Assembly (NCBI RefSeq): GCF_030252345.1
Contig: NZ_CP126980.1
Location: 7,765,501 to 7,829,500 of the forward strand
Length of the DNA: 64,000 nt
Direction: 5' to 3'
Source: Actinoplanes oblitus
GTDB taxonomy: Bacteria; Actinomycetota; Actinomycetes; Mycobacteriales; Micromonosporaceae
The position numbers and the translations under genes are program-made. Below are positions 1-7,783 of this stretch, piece by piece (the stretch's first letter is position 1; each line of letters begins with the position of its first letter). The notes under the pieces were generated by a model. That model made no database searches. It had not been told where the DNA came from and worked only from the letters and a program-made list of their open reading frames with translations.

Positions 1-858
1 TAGCGGGACCGGCACGCCGTGCCGGGCCGCCTCGGCGACCAGGTCGCCCACGATGGCGTCGGCCTCGACCGGCTGCCCGGCGACCAGGTCGCGGTACATC
101 GACGAGGTGGTGGGCTCGGCGCTGGCCATGGTGTCCGCCAGCACGCTCAGGAACTGCGGACGGGGCGGGAAGCCGGCGGCGGTGGCCACCGATACCGACT
201 CGGCGGTGACCGCGCGGTTGAACTCCGGGCCGCCGGGGGCCGCGTTGATCGCGCCGATCGAGCCGCGCAGCAGTGTGGTGGCCGCGCCGATGGTGGCCAG
301 CAGCACCCATTTCTCCCACATCTCGGCCCGGATGTGCCGAGATGCCCGGGAGTCGAAACCGGCGTCGCCGAGAGCCGCGGTGACCTCGTCCAGGCGGTCG
401 TCGGCACCGCCGTCGAGCGGGCCGAAGACCAGGCGGTGCAGGCCGGACATCTGGACCACGTCGCCGTGCTCGTCCAGCGTGCCATGGATCATGCAGAGCC
501 CACCCCAGACGTGCCCGGCGCCGAACGCGCCGGTCAGCGCGTCCAGGTGGCGCATGCCGTTGAGGAGCGGGACGAGCACCGTCCGGTCCCCGACGGCGGG
601 ACCCAGCGCGGCGATCACGGCGTCCAGCGCGTAGCTCTTGACCGCGACGAGGACCAGATCGTACGTACCGTCGACGGTGGTGATCGTGTGTGGCGTCAGC
701 CGCGTCTCGCCGGACGGTGCGGTGATCCGGAGACCGCGCTCCGCGAGCCGGGCGGCCCGGCCCTCGCGGACCAGGAACGTCACGTCCCGCCCGGCCTGCG
801 CCAGCCGGCCCCCGAAATAGCCGCCGGTGGCGCCGGCGCCGACCACCAGGATCCTCAT
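1..858 (-). CDS. panE: 2-dehydropantoate 2-reductase (ketopantoate reductase), 3' end cut by window
   Basis: Reads on the reverse strand as MRILVVGAGATGGYFGGRL, the N-terminal Rossmann dinucleotide loop (GxGxxG) of the ApbA/PanE family. About 286 residues are visible. Midway lies MWEKWVLLATIGAINA, which carries the conserved lysine of the helical C-terminal domain that binds ketopantoate. The enzyme makes pantoate from ketopantoate with NADPH for coenzyme A synthesis; homologues also occur as general 2-oxoacid reductases. The ATG overlaps the stop of the upstream zinc-finger gene by 4 bp (ATGA), so the two are translationally coupled. Only the last residues, beyond base 1, are missing. Confidence 0.9.
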   Translation of the reverse strand, partial: MRILVVGAGATGGYFGGRLAQAGRDVTFLVREGRAARLAERGLRITAPSGETRLTPHTITTVDGTYDLVLVAVKSYALDAVIAALGPAVGDRTVLVPLLNGMRHLDALTGAFGAGHVWGGLCMIHGTLDEHGDVVQMSGLHRLVFGPLDGGADDRLDEVTAALGDAGFDSRASRHIRAEMWEKWVLLATIGAATTLLRGSIGAINAAPGGPEFNRAVTAESVSVATAAGFPPRPQFLSVLADTMASAEPTTSSMYRDLVAGQPVEADAIVGDLVAEAARHGVPVPL

Positions 859-1118
859 CCGAGCTGCTCGTCGTCGAAGCACCAGCGCCAGGTCTCGCCC
901 GGCTCGAACGAGCGCATCACCGGGTGGCCGGACTCGGCGTGGTGTGCGGACATGTGCCGGCGCGGGGACGAGTCGCAGCAGGCGACCAGGCCGCAGGTGA
1001 GGCAGACGCGCAGGTGGACCCAGTCGTCGAAGCCGCCGGCCACGCACTGCGGGCAGCCGTCGGCGTAGGCGCTCCGGGGCGCCGGGTCGCCGGTTTCCTT
1101 GAGATGCTGGCAGATCAC
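855..1118 (-). CDS. UBP-type zinc-finger protein
   Basis: An 87-residue protein that consists almost only of a ubiquitin-hydrolase-type zinc finger. It shows CPQC, then CLTCG, CC and paired histidines in the order expected of the ZnF-UBP fold (family knowledge). It has no membrane segment. The GTG start overlaps the stop of the Na+/H+ antiporter upstream (GTGA) and its own stop overlaps the panE start, so it sits inside a tight three-gene unit. In actinobacteria this finger is often next to or fused with CPA1 antiporters, suggesting a soluble accessory domain of the transporter. Ubiquitin binding is unlikely to be its role in a bacterium; the true ligand is unknown. Confidence 0.85.
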   Translation of the reverse strand: MICQHLKETGDPAPRSAYADGCPQCVAGGFDDWVHLRVCLTCGLVACCDSSPRRHMSAHHAESGHPVMRSFEPGETWRWCFDDEQLG

Positions 1119-2692
1119 TCGTCACTCCGGTGCAGCTGGGACTCTTCCAGGTCGAGCTCGCGCTGGGCGCGGACCAGCACCTCCTCCGGGATCCGGCCCT
1201 CGTTCCGGGCGATCTTGAAGACGTGCCGCTCGGCTCTGATCATCTCGCGCCGCAGCCGGCCGTACGCAGCCGAGGGGGTCTCCTGCCGCTGGCTGCCCAA
1301 ACGCTCCCAGGCGTTGTTGGACCGGCTCTCCACCAGACCGCGCAGCCGGTCGACCACCGAGCCGGGCGCCCCGTCGGCGTGCTCCTCCAGCGCCTGCAGG
1401 GCGGCCCGGCTGGCGGCGTGCTGCACCCCGGCCTCGGCGAGCGCGTCCTGGGCGCTGGTGTCCTCGCGCACCCCGAGCCGCCTGGCCAGGGCCGGCAGCG
1501 TGGTGCCCTGGGTCAGCAGGGTCAGCACGATGATCGCGAAAGCGATGAAGATGAACAGGTCACGCGGGTAGGCGGGCACCCCGGCCTCGGCGCTGGGCGG
1601 CGTCAGGGTCTGCGCGGCGGCCAGGGTGACCACCCCGCGCATCCCGGCCCAGGCGATCACGGTGGCCGCGGCGACCGGCGGCCGCTCCTCCCGGGCCCGG
1701 ACCCGCGGCAGCAGCCGGGCCAGGTAGGTGGCCGGGTACATCCACAGGAAGCGGACCAGCACCAGGGTGCCGAACACCGCGGCGGTCACCGAGACCGTGG
1801 TGACCAGGCCGGTCTCGATGCTGGTCACCACCATCCGCAGCTGGAGGCCGACCAGCAGGAACACCACGCCCTCCAGGAGGAACGTGGTGAGCCGCCAGAC
1901 CGCGTCCATCTGCAGCCGGGAGGTGGCCGAGAGCAGGTAGGGCATCCGGTGCCCGAGGTAGAGCCCGGCCACCACCACCGCCACCACGCTGCTGGTGCGC
2001 AGCTCCTCGGCGACGATCACCACGACGAACGGGGTGAGCAGCGACACCGCGTCGTCCAGCAGCGGATCCTCGATCCACCTGTGCAGCTTGGCGGCGCCGA
2101 CCGCGGCGATCATGCCGAGGACCAGGCCGCCACCGGCTTTCAGCGCGACCTCGCCGGCGATCTCCCAGAACCCGACGGCGGCGCCGGCCAGCGCGCCCAC
2201 CGACACCCGGACCAGCACCAGCGCCGTCGCGTCGTTGAGCAGGCTCTCGCCCTCCAGGATGGTGACCACCCGGCGGGGCAGGCCGACCCGGCGGGCGATG
2301 GCGGTGGCCGAGACCGCGTCCGGTGGGGCGACGATGGCCCCGAGGGCGACGCAGGCGGCCAGCGGCGCCTGCGGGACCATCCAGTGCACGACGAACCCGA
2401 CGGCGAACGCGGTGAGCAGCACCAGACCCACCGCGAGCAGCAGGATCGGTCGCAGGGCGTGGCGGAACGCGGGCACCGAGGTCTGCAGGGCCGCCACGTA
2501 GAGCAGCGGCGGCAGGATGCCGATCAGCACCAGCTCCGGCTCCAGGTGCGCCGCCGGGAACCCCGGGACGTAGGACAACCCGAGGCCGGCGACCAGCAGC
2601 ACCAACGGGGCCACGAAGCCGAGCCTGCGGGCGAGGGCCGCGCCGACGACCGCGATCGCCACGAACACGACCGTTTCGACGATGCTCTCCAT
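1115..2692 (-). CDS. Na+/H+ antiporter, CPA1 family
   Basis: A 525-residue protein with about twelve hydrophobic helices followed by a hydrophilic C-terminal region of roughly 120 residues with helical, charged character. The motif GESLLNDATALVL near residue 150 is the CPA1/NhaP signature, and its aspartate is the ion-binding residue of the family. It exchanges sodium (or potassium) for protons across the cytoplasmic membrane for pH and salt homeostasis. It heads the overlapping unit with the UBP zinc finger and panE. The ATG at 2692 gives the full N-terminal first helix. The ion specificity cannot be read from sequence. Confidence 0.92.
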   Translation of the reverse strand: MESIVETVVFVAIAVVGAALARRLGFVAPLVLLVAGLGLSYVPGFPAAHLEPELVLIGILPPLLYVAALQTSVPAFRHALRPILLLAVGLVLLTAFAVGFVVHWMVPQAPLAACVALGAIVAPPDAVSATAIARRVGLPRRVVTILEGESLLNDATALVLVRVSVGALAGAAVGFWEIAGEVALKAGGGLVLGMIAAVGAAKLHRWIEDPLLDDAVSLLTPFVVVIVAEELRTSSVVAVVVAGLYLGHRMPYLLSATSRLQMDAVWRLTTFLLEGVVFLLVGLQLRMVVTSIETGLVTTVSVTAAVFGTLVLVRFLWMYPATYLARLLPRVRAREERPPVAAATVIAWAGMRGVVTLAAAQTLTPPSAEAGVPAYPRDLFIFIAFAIIVLTLLTQGTTLPALARRLGVREDTSAQDALAEAGVQHAASRAALQALEEHADGAPGSVVDRLRGLVESRSNNAWERLGSQRQETPSAAYGRLRREMIRAERHVFKIARNEGRIPEEVLVRAQRELDLEESQLHRSDE

Positions 2693-2725
2693 GGCGGGAA
2701 GCTTATTGCCCGCCGCGGGCCGGCA

Positions 2726-3331
2726 TCAGGTGGTGCTCACCACCCCGGACCGAGCCACGGTACGGGTCCAGGTGCCGTCCATCCCCTTGCGGCTGCGGAC
2801 CAGATCGGCCGAGAAGACGTACGGCGTCCCGGGGGTCAGTCCGGTGACCGTGGCGGTCATCCAGCCGCAGCCGCTCGGGGTGACGGTCGTCCAGCCCGGC
2901 GTCTCCGGCTGCGCGCCCACCACCAGATGCTGACTGACCGCGGTGATCCGATAGTCGACCAGGTCGTCGCCGCCCGGGTTGAACCAGGTGACCACGGCGC
3001 TGGTGCTGCCCGGGGTGACGGTCATGCCGTCGACGGCGCCGCCCTTGAACCCGGCGGTCCCGCAGGACGGGCTGCGGCTCGGCGTCGGGCCGGCCGGGGG
3101 CGCGACGGTCGGCGACAGCGTGGCGGCGGCCGGCCGGGCCCGCGGCGTGAAGCTCGTGGCCGGCGACGGCGCGACGCTACCGGCCGTCATCCACAGCCAC
3201 GGGCTGGTCGCGGACGGGCTCGGCTCGGCCTGCACGGCTCCGGTGGTGGCGCAGGCCGCCAGCAGCAGCGGCGCGGCGAGCATGGGCAGGACGACGGCGG
3301 CAGCTTTGCGAATCCCCAGCACGTCCTCCAC
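2726..3331 (-). CDS. Secreted lipoprotein with fibronectin type III-like domain
   Basis: A 201-residue protein. The N-terminus has basic residues, a hydrophobic stretch and a lipobox (LLLAAC, Cys near residue 27), so it is predicted to be exported and lipidated. A Ser/Pro/Ala-rich linker (about 35-90) leads to a C-terminal beta-rich domain with fibronectin III hallmarks (VTWFNPGGDDLVDYRI and VTGLTPGTPYVFSADL). The start is not certain: GTG at 3331 is taken, but a nearby in-frame codon is possible. Partner and ligand are unknown; it stands alone between the antiporter and the ecsC-like gene, both on the same strand. Confidence 0.7.
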   Translation of the reverse strand: MEDVLGIRKAAAVVLPMLAAPLLLAACATTGAVQAEPSPSATSPWLWMTAGSVAPSPATSFTPRARPAAATLSPTVAPPAGPTPSRSPSCGTAGFKGGAVDGMTVTPGSTSAVVTWFNPGGDDLVDYRITAVSQHLVVGAQPETPGWTTVTPSGCGWMTATVTGLTPGTPYVFSADLVRSRKGMDGTWTRTVARSGVVSTT

Positions 3332-3354
3332 GTTCGGGCCGGCCCGGGCGTTGC

Positions 3355-4032
3355 TTAGCCGTTCCGGTAGTGCTCCCGGGCACGCCTGGCGAGATCCTTG
3401 GTGGCGGCCGAGTTGACCCAGGTGCCGAGCACCACGCCGGCACCCGGGACCAGCTTGGCGAACACCTTGCGGGCGGCACGCACCCCGGCCATCTGGGCCA
3501 GCTTGACGCCGAGCTTGACCAGCGCGCCGCCCAGCGGGCCCCCCGCCGCGCCGGTGAAGATCCGGCTGGCGCGTTCGCGGCCGGCCGCCACGCCGAGCGC
3601 GGTCCGGGCGGTCTCGGCGACCCGGTGCACCCGCTGCAGCACGAGCAGGTCGGTGGCGCGTTCCGGGGCGGCCGGGTCGGCGCCGTAGGCGGCGGCGACG
3701 TGCAGCACCATCCGGGCCTGGGTCCAGGCCAGCACGCCGACGTCAAGGACCGCGCCGGGCAGGCCGGCGACCCCGGAGAGGGCGCCGGAGAGGCGGGCCA
3801 GGGCGGTGAAGTTCTTGACGGCCAGGGTGGCCAGCTCGTCCGGGGTGAGGTCGGGGTGGTCGGCGCGGGCCCGGGCGGCCCACCCGGCGGCCTCCGGGCC
3901 GAGGCGGCGGACGGCTTCCAGGGCGAGGTGCTCCGGGGCGTACTGGGGGTCGGCGCGCATCCGGGACCAGAGGGTGCCGGGCGGGGTGGCGGCGTCGTCG
4001 AGGGCGGGGACCGGTACGGGGTACTGACTCAA
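3355..4032 (-). CDS. EcsC family protein
   Basis: A 225-residue protein that matches the EcsC family in its central pattern: LAVKNFTALARLSGALSG, followed by an amphipathic helix, an alanine-rich region with AAAYGADPAAPERATDLLVLQ, and a C-terminal glycine-rich segment (LVPGAGVVLGTWVNSAATKDLA). The family is named after a protein next to the Bacillus Ecs transporter; its biochemical role is not known. There is no signal peptide, and the hydrophobic helices suggest membrane association. It ends 23 bp upstream of the lipoprotein start on the same strand, so co-transcription is possible. Confidence 0.8.
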   Translation of the reverse strand: MSQYPVPVPALDDAATPPGTLWSRMRADPQYAPEHLALEAVRRLGPEAAGWAARARADHPDLTPDELATLAVKNFTALARLSGALSGVAGLPGAVLDVGVLAWTQARMVLHVAAAYGADPAAPERATDLLVLQRVHRVAETARTALGVAAGRERASRIFTGAAGGPLGGALVKLGVKLAQMAGVRAARKVFAKLVPGAGVVLGTWVNSAATKDLARRAREHYRNG

Positions 4033-4272
4033 CGATCACTCCCGAGGGGGCGAGACGGCGATCTACCCCCATAGTGGCGTCCGGGTGCACGTCGGTTGCC
4101 CGGCCGGACCGACTTTTCGTGGTGACCGTCACGCCGCACGACGGGCGGGCTCACGTCGTACGCAAAATGGTGGGGAAACCTGGACCACAGCGAGCCGGAA
4201 TGATTCCAGCGGCTCGGCTGTTGTCGGCGAAAAGCCCGCGCCGTCGGGCGATGTCTTGAGGAGGTCCGCAGC

Positions 4273-5178
4273 GTGCTCGACCCACACGGGCTCTACGAGG
4301 TGGCCGGGGAACTGCCGGTCCTGGACGGCCCGGTGCTCATCCAGGCACTCACCGGGTTCGTCGACGCAGGCAGCGCGATCCAGCTCGCCCGGGAGCACCT
4401 CCTGGCGGACCTGGAGAGCGAGGTCGTGGCGACCTTCGACCTGGACCAGCTCCTCGACTACCGGTCCCGCCGGCCTCCGATGATCTTCGTGGCCGACCAC
4501 TTCGAGAGCTACGAGGACCCGGTCCTCGCCCTGCACCTGGTGCGCGACCAGCTCGGCACGCCGTTCCTGCTGCTCGCCGGCCCGGAACCGGACCTGCAGT
4601 GGGAGCGGTTCATCGCGGCGGTGACCGGGCTCATCGAGCGGCTCGGGGTCAAGGCCACGATCGGGCTGAACGCGATCCCGATGGCCGTGCCGCACACCCG
4701 GCCGGTCAGCCTCACCGCGCACGCCACCGACCGCAGCCTGCTCGGCGACCACGAGTCCTGGCTGCAGCGGGTGCAGGTGCCGGCCAGCGTCGGCAACCTG
4801 CTGGAGTTCCGGCTCGGGCAGAACGGGCACGCCGCGCTCGGGTACGCCGCGCACGTCCCGCACTACCTGGCCCAGACCGCCTACCCGGCCGCCGCCGAGC
4901 TGCTGCTCGACTCGGTCTCCGGCAACACCGGGCTGGCGCTGCCGACCGGCAAGCTGCGCGAGTCGGCGAAACTGGTCCGCGAAGAGGTGGACAAGCAGAT
5001 CGCCGAGGACGAGCAGGCGGCCCGGCTGGTCACCTCCCTGGAGGCGCAGTACGACGCGTTCCTCCGCGGCCGGCAGAACAACCTGCTGGTGGACACGGAC
5101 ACGCCGCTGCCCACCGCCGAGGAGCTCGGCGCGGAGCTGGAGCGCTTCCTCGCCGAGCAGACCCGGGACGAGGGCTAG
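4273..5178 (+). CDS. PAC2 family protein (proteasome-assembly-chaperone-like)
   Basis: A 301-residue protein with the PAC2 fold pattern: LIQALTGFVDAGSAIQLAREHLL near the N-terminus, YRSRRPPMIF in the first third, then LGVKATIGLNAIPMAVPHTRP, a conserved block in actinobacterial PAC2 proteins. The GTG start at 4273 is preceded by GAGGAGGTC, a good ribosome binding site. In actinobacteria the family is common and largely uncharacterised; a link with the 20S proteasome is inferred from eukaryotic and archaeal relatives only. The gene is monocistronic and its stop overlaps by 4 bp the stop of the convergent esterase gene. Confidence 0.85.
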   Translation: MLDPHGLYEVAGELPVLDGPVLIQALTGFVDAGSAIQLAREHLLADLESEVVATFDLDQLLDYRSRRPPMIFVADHFESYEDPVLALHLVRDQLGTPFLLLAGPEPDLQWERFIAAVTGLIERLGVKATIGLNAIPMAVPHTRPVSLTAHATDRSLLGDHESWLQRVQVPASVGNLLEFRLGQNGHAALGYAAHVPHYLAQTAYPAAAELLLDSVSGNTGLALPTGKLRESAKLVREEVDKQIAEDEQAARLVTSLEAQYDAFLRGRQNNLLVDTDTPLPTAEELGAELERFLAEQTRDEG

Positions 5179-5921
5179 CGCCCGCGCAACAGGAAGTCGA
5201 TGACGGCCGGGAGTCGCGCGTCCCAGTAATCCCAGGCGTGCTCTCCCGGGCCGAACTCGGCGTCCAGCTCGATCCCACCGGCCCTGGCAGCCGCGACGAA
5301 CCGCTTGTTCTGCGCGAGCAGGTGGTCCTCGGTGCCGCAGCGCAGCATCAGCCGCGGCAGTCGCGCCGGGTCGGCCACCCGCAACAGGTGCAGCAGGTCC
5401 TCGTCGCCGCCGGCCACCACCCGGTCGGCGAACACCCGCGCCACCAGGGCACGGATGTGCGGCCGCAGGTCGTGCTCCTGGATGTACGCCAGGTCGAGCG
5501 CCCCGGACAGCGTGGCGGCGGCGGCGAAGCGCTCCGGCTCGCGCAGCGCCCACTTCATCGCGCCGTAGCCACCCATCGACAGGCCGGCGACGAACGTGTC
5601 CTCGCGCCGCTGGGAGACCCGGAAGAACTTCCGTACGGTCTCCGGCAGCTCGGCCGAGAGGAAGTCCCAGAACCGCATGCCGTGCGCCTCGTTGGCGTAG
5701 AAGCTGCGGTGCACCTGCGGCATGATCACCGCCAGGCCGCGGCCGGTGGCGTAGCGCTCGACCGAGGAGTAGCGGCTCCAGGCGGAGTGGTCGTCGGTGA
5801 GGCCGTGCAGCAGGTAGAGCACCGGCGGCGGGTCGCCGCGGTCGTCGTCGGGCAGGATGACGGTCATCGAGGTGCCGACTTCGAGCGCCTCGGAGTCGAA
5901 GTCACAGCGGATCAGAGCCAC
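5175..5921 (-). CDS. Alpha/beta-hydrolase, putative esterase (esterase D-like)
   Basis: A 248-residue cytosolic hydrolase of the putative-esterase family. The oxyanion strand YLLHGLTDDHSAW lies near residue 36, the nucleophile elbow GLSMGGYG puts the catalytic serine at about 115, and the aspartate (GTEDHLL) and histidine (GPGEHAWDYW) of the triad are in the C-terminal quarter. It lacks a signal peptide. The family includes S-formylglutathione hydrolase and mycolyltransferase-like folds, but the substrate cannot be assigned. GTG start; a weak CAGGAT box lies six bases upstream, compatible with a leaderless message. It converges on the PAC2 gene. Confidence 0.85.
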   Translation of the reverse strand: MALIRCDFDSEALEVGTSMTVILPDDDRGDPPPVLYLLHGLTDDHSAWSRYSSVERYATGRGLAVIMPQVHRSFYANEAHGMRFWDFLSAELPETVRKFFRVSQRREDTFVAGLSMGGYGAMKWALREPERFAAAATLSGALDLAYIQEHDLRPHIRALVARVFADRVVAGGDEDLLHLLRVADPARLPRLMLRCGTEDHLLAQNKRFVAAARAGGIELDAEFGPGEHAWDYWDARLPAVIDFLLRGR

Positions 5922-6034
5922 GCCGCCATCCTGCCGTCTGCCGGGCGTCCGGACATCTCTCCGGTCGCTTCTCGAGTCCTCCGGTCCCGCTTCGGTGTGC
6001 CGGACGGCGCGGACCGTCTGTCACCGGCAAGTGA

Positions 6035-6331
6035 TCAGTTCAGGTGGTGCCGGACCTGGGTACCCGGCCGGCGGGCCGTGATCGCAGGTCCGGGCCGGTG
6101 GGCGGGACGTAGCCGGATGACGGCGTCGATGCCGGTGGCCGGTGCCTGGTCGAGGTGGATCCGGCCGCCGCTGGCGGTGACCAGGCGTTCGACGATGGCC
6201 AGGCCGAGCCCGGAGCCGTCGTCGCGGGCCTGCGGGGAGCGCCAGAACCGGTCGAAGGCACGCCGGCGGTCCTGGGCGTTCATGCCGGGCCCTTGGTCCA
6301 TGCGGTAAGGCCTGGGACAAGGTTCGACCAA
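6035..6331 (-). pseudogene. C-terminal fragment of a sensor histidine kinase
   Basis: The open frame holds only the end of a HATPase_c domain: DQGPGM (G1 box), then FDRFWRSPQARDDGSGLGLAIV (F and G2 boxes) and a terminal strand. Homology starts abruptly near 6300; upstream there is no HisKA region, N box, HAMP or membrane helix in any frame. The first eleven residues look unrelated to kinases. This is best explained as the remnant of a two-component kinase cut at its 5' side; no response regulator gene is adjacent. A standalone ATP-binding micro-domain is less likely because the N box is missing. Confidence 0.7.
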
Positions 6332-6647
6332 GACACACGCCGTGCTCCCGCGGATTCGAGCCGAGCTTCCGGAAAGGCACCCTGGGACGCCGCTCGAAGG
6401 GCGCGAACTTCGATTCGTGGCGGACCGACGGCGACGCGTCGGAGACCGCTTTCCGAGCGAGGGCGATCGAGGTCCCCGCCGACCTCGGCGGTGCCTGAGC
6501 AGCCCGGTCAGCGTCTCGGCACGGCCGCGGAGGTTCCGCGCTCGCGTCGCAGAAGTGGCCGGCTCCTCCTGGATGGGCCTGGGGCCGGGCTCGGAGGCTC
6601 GACTGCGGGTGCCGGGTCAGTGTCGGGTCGGGTCGATGCGCGAGCGG
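6332..6647. other. Intergenic stretch with decayed coding remnant
   Basis: No intact gene is visible here. On the plus strand, one frame read from about 6311 to a TGA near 6490 gives protein-like sequence (ending FRARAIEVPADLGGA) without a start codon, so it may be the tail of a deleted gene. It abuts the point where the kinase fragment on the other strand loses homology, which suggests a deletion junction near 6300-6330. The rest, to about 6647, shows nothing recognisable. Confidence 0.35.
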
Positions 6648-6676
6648 TTGGGAATGTCGTACCCGTCGATTAGAAT
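6648..6676 (+). promoter_or_regulatory. Candidate sigma-70-type promoter
   Basis: TTGGGA at 6648-6653 and TAGAAT at 6671-6676 are separated by 17 bp and point toward the gene starting at 6764. Both hexamers match four or five consensus positions. The -10 lies inside the first LexA-like dyad, which would allow repression. Predicted transcript leader is about 80 nt. Confidence 0.5.
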
Positions 6677-6737
6677 GTATGTACGAAAGAGGGGCCCTGA
6701 GCTGCTGATCTTCGGCGGGTTTAGTACACCTGTTCGA
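6671..6737 (+). promoter_or_regulatory. Two LexA-like (SOS box) dyads
   Basis: TAGAATGTATGTACGA (6671-6686) and TAGTACACCTGTTCGA (6722-6737) both resemble the actinobacterial LexA box TCGAAC(R)NNTGTTCGA. The downstream box differs at two of the twelve core positions and the upstream one at three. They are identical to each other at 10 of 16 positions and start 51 bp apart, close to five helical turns, on the same face of DNA. The first overlaps the -10 hexamer; the second lies 26 bp before the GTG at 6764. LexA control is an inference from this pattern. Confidence 0.5.
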
Positions 6738-6763
6738 GGCCACGCGGCGAGTGAGGAGACCAC

Positions 6764-7444
6764 GTGACCACGTCCACCATGTCCACGATCTCGACCACCC
6801 CCGTGCCCGTCATCCCGCCCTACGCCACCATGCTCGGCTTCACGCGGTATGTCTCTCGCACCGGCCCCGCGAAAGCGACGTTCGTCGGCGGTCTGCGCAA
6901 GCAGCGGGAGCGGCGCAGCGGGTTCAACCCGCACGGCCAGCTGGTCAAAGCGCTGAAGGCGGACATCGCGTTCCGCACCGGCGGCAGCTACCTCGGTGGC
7001 GTCGTCGACCTGGTGAAAGACCGGTGGAAGCCGCTCTACGAGTCGCTGCGGGCCGGCGCCCGCACCTATCTGGCGTCGCTCGGCGACCCCGAGCGGATCA
7101 CCCTGGTGCAGACCCGGGACGCGCTGGCCAGCGTCGGCCCGCTCGCCGTGAAGATCAACCCGCACTTCGGGCTGCGGTTCGGCGACGGGCACCGGGAGGC
7201 GGTTCGGCTGCACTTCGACGAGGAGCCGCCCAGCCCGGAGCTGGTCACCGCCATGCTCCACCTGATGGCCCGGCACATGGAGCAGATCCTGCCGGACGCC
7301 GACCCGGTGCTGGTCGACCTGCGGCGCGGGGTGACGCACCGGTTGAACCCGGCGATGAGGCCGGCCGATGTGGAGAGTTGGCTGGCCGGGGAGGCGGCGG
7401 CGTTCACGGCCATGTGGTCGGCCACGGCCAGTCAGGCGGCGTGA
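6764..7444 (+). CDS. Uncharacterised protein, possibly damage-inducible
   Basis: A 226-residue soluble protein of no family I recognise. Thr/Ser-rich N-terminus (about 1-18), then a mixed charged, predicted alpha-rich body with the distinctive stretches GFTRYVSRTGPAKATFVGGL and IAFRTGGSYLGGVVDLVKD. No signal peptide, metal motif or nucleotide-binding loop. GTG start with GAGGAG eight bases upstream. The upstream region carries a promoter and two LexA-like dyads, so SOS regulation is the only functional hint. The stop codon falls within the first 23-bp repeat of the tandem-repeat region that follows. Codon use looks native. Confidence 0.75.
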   Translation: MTTSTMSTISTTPVPVIPPYATMLGFTRYVSRTGPAKATFVGGLRKQRERRSGFNPHGQLVKALKADIAFRTGGSYLGGVVDLVKDRWKPLYESLRAGARTYLASLGDPERITLVQTRDALASVGPLAVKINPHFGLRFGDGHREAVRLHFDEEPPSPELVTAMLHLMARHMEQILPDADPVLVDLRRGVTHRLNPAMRPADVESWLAGEAAAFTAMWSATASQAA

Positions 7445-7486
7445 CGGGTTCGCTGCTCGCGGTGTGACGGGTTCGCCGCTCGCGGC
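7441..7486. repeat. 23-bp tandem repeat, two copies
   Basis: Two near-identical units (7441-7463 and 7464-7486), each beginning GTGACGGGTTCG and ending near CTCGCGG. The TGA of the preceding gene is inside the first unit, so the repeat arose from the gene's 3' end. It is the first of four different repeat families in a row. Confidence 0.85.
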
Positions 7487-7530
7487 GCGATTCTCCGACT
7501 GACCGGGCTGGCCGCTCCCCCGGCCGGCCC

Positions 7531-7598
7531 GGTCAGCGGTCGACGCGGCTGTGGTTGCCGGCATGGTCAGCGGTCGACACGGCCGGTGGCTGCCGGCC
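7531..7598. repeat. 34-bp tandem repeat, two copies
   Basis: Units 7531-7564 and 7565-7598 start GGTCAGCGGTCGAC and end TGCCGGC followed by two variable bases. A few substitutions separate them. Non-coding context; no relation to the neighbouring repeat units. Confidence 0.85.
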
Positions 7599-7621
7599 CG
7601 ATCGGCGGACGGCCCGGCTGG

Positions 7622-7717
7622 CTGGCGGACGGGCCAGCTGGCGGACGCGCCGGCTGGCGGACGGGCCAGCTGGCGGACGGGCCAGCTGGCGGACGGGCCA
7701 GCTGGCGGACGGGCCGG
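7622..7717. repeat. 16-bp tandem repeat, six copies
   Basis: Six head-to-tail units of CTGGCGGACGGGCCAG (starts 7622, 7638, 7654, 7670, 7686, 7702); units 2 and 6 end in CCGG instead of CCAG. Each junction forms the perfect palindrome GCCAGCTGGC. No spacers, so it is not a CRISPR. The unit is not a multiple of three and no conserved frame is apparent. Confidence 0.95.
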
Positions 7718-7783
7718 CCTCACTCCCGGGCCTGTCCCGATGGCGCCGATGGCGCGGGCGATGCCGGCGGCGCCACTGGCGTG

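Noticed and set aside
1130..3358. Very long plus-strand open frame over the antiporter
   Set aside because: It is a GC-bias shadow of the reverse-strand antiporter gene: composition is Gly/Gln/His/Arg-rich without any domain.
6340..6360. GATTCGAGCC as a tRNA T-loop
   Set aside because: Flanking bases do not form a 5-bp stem and no tRNA body is present.
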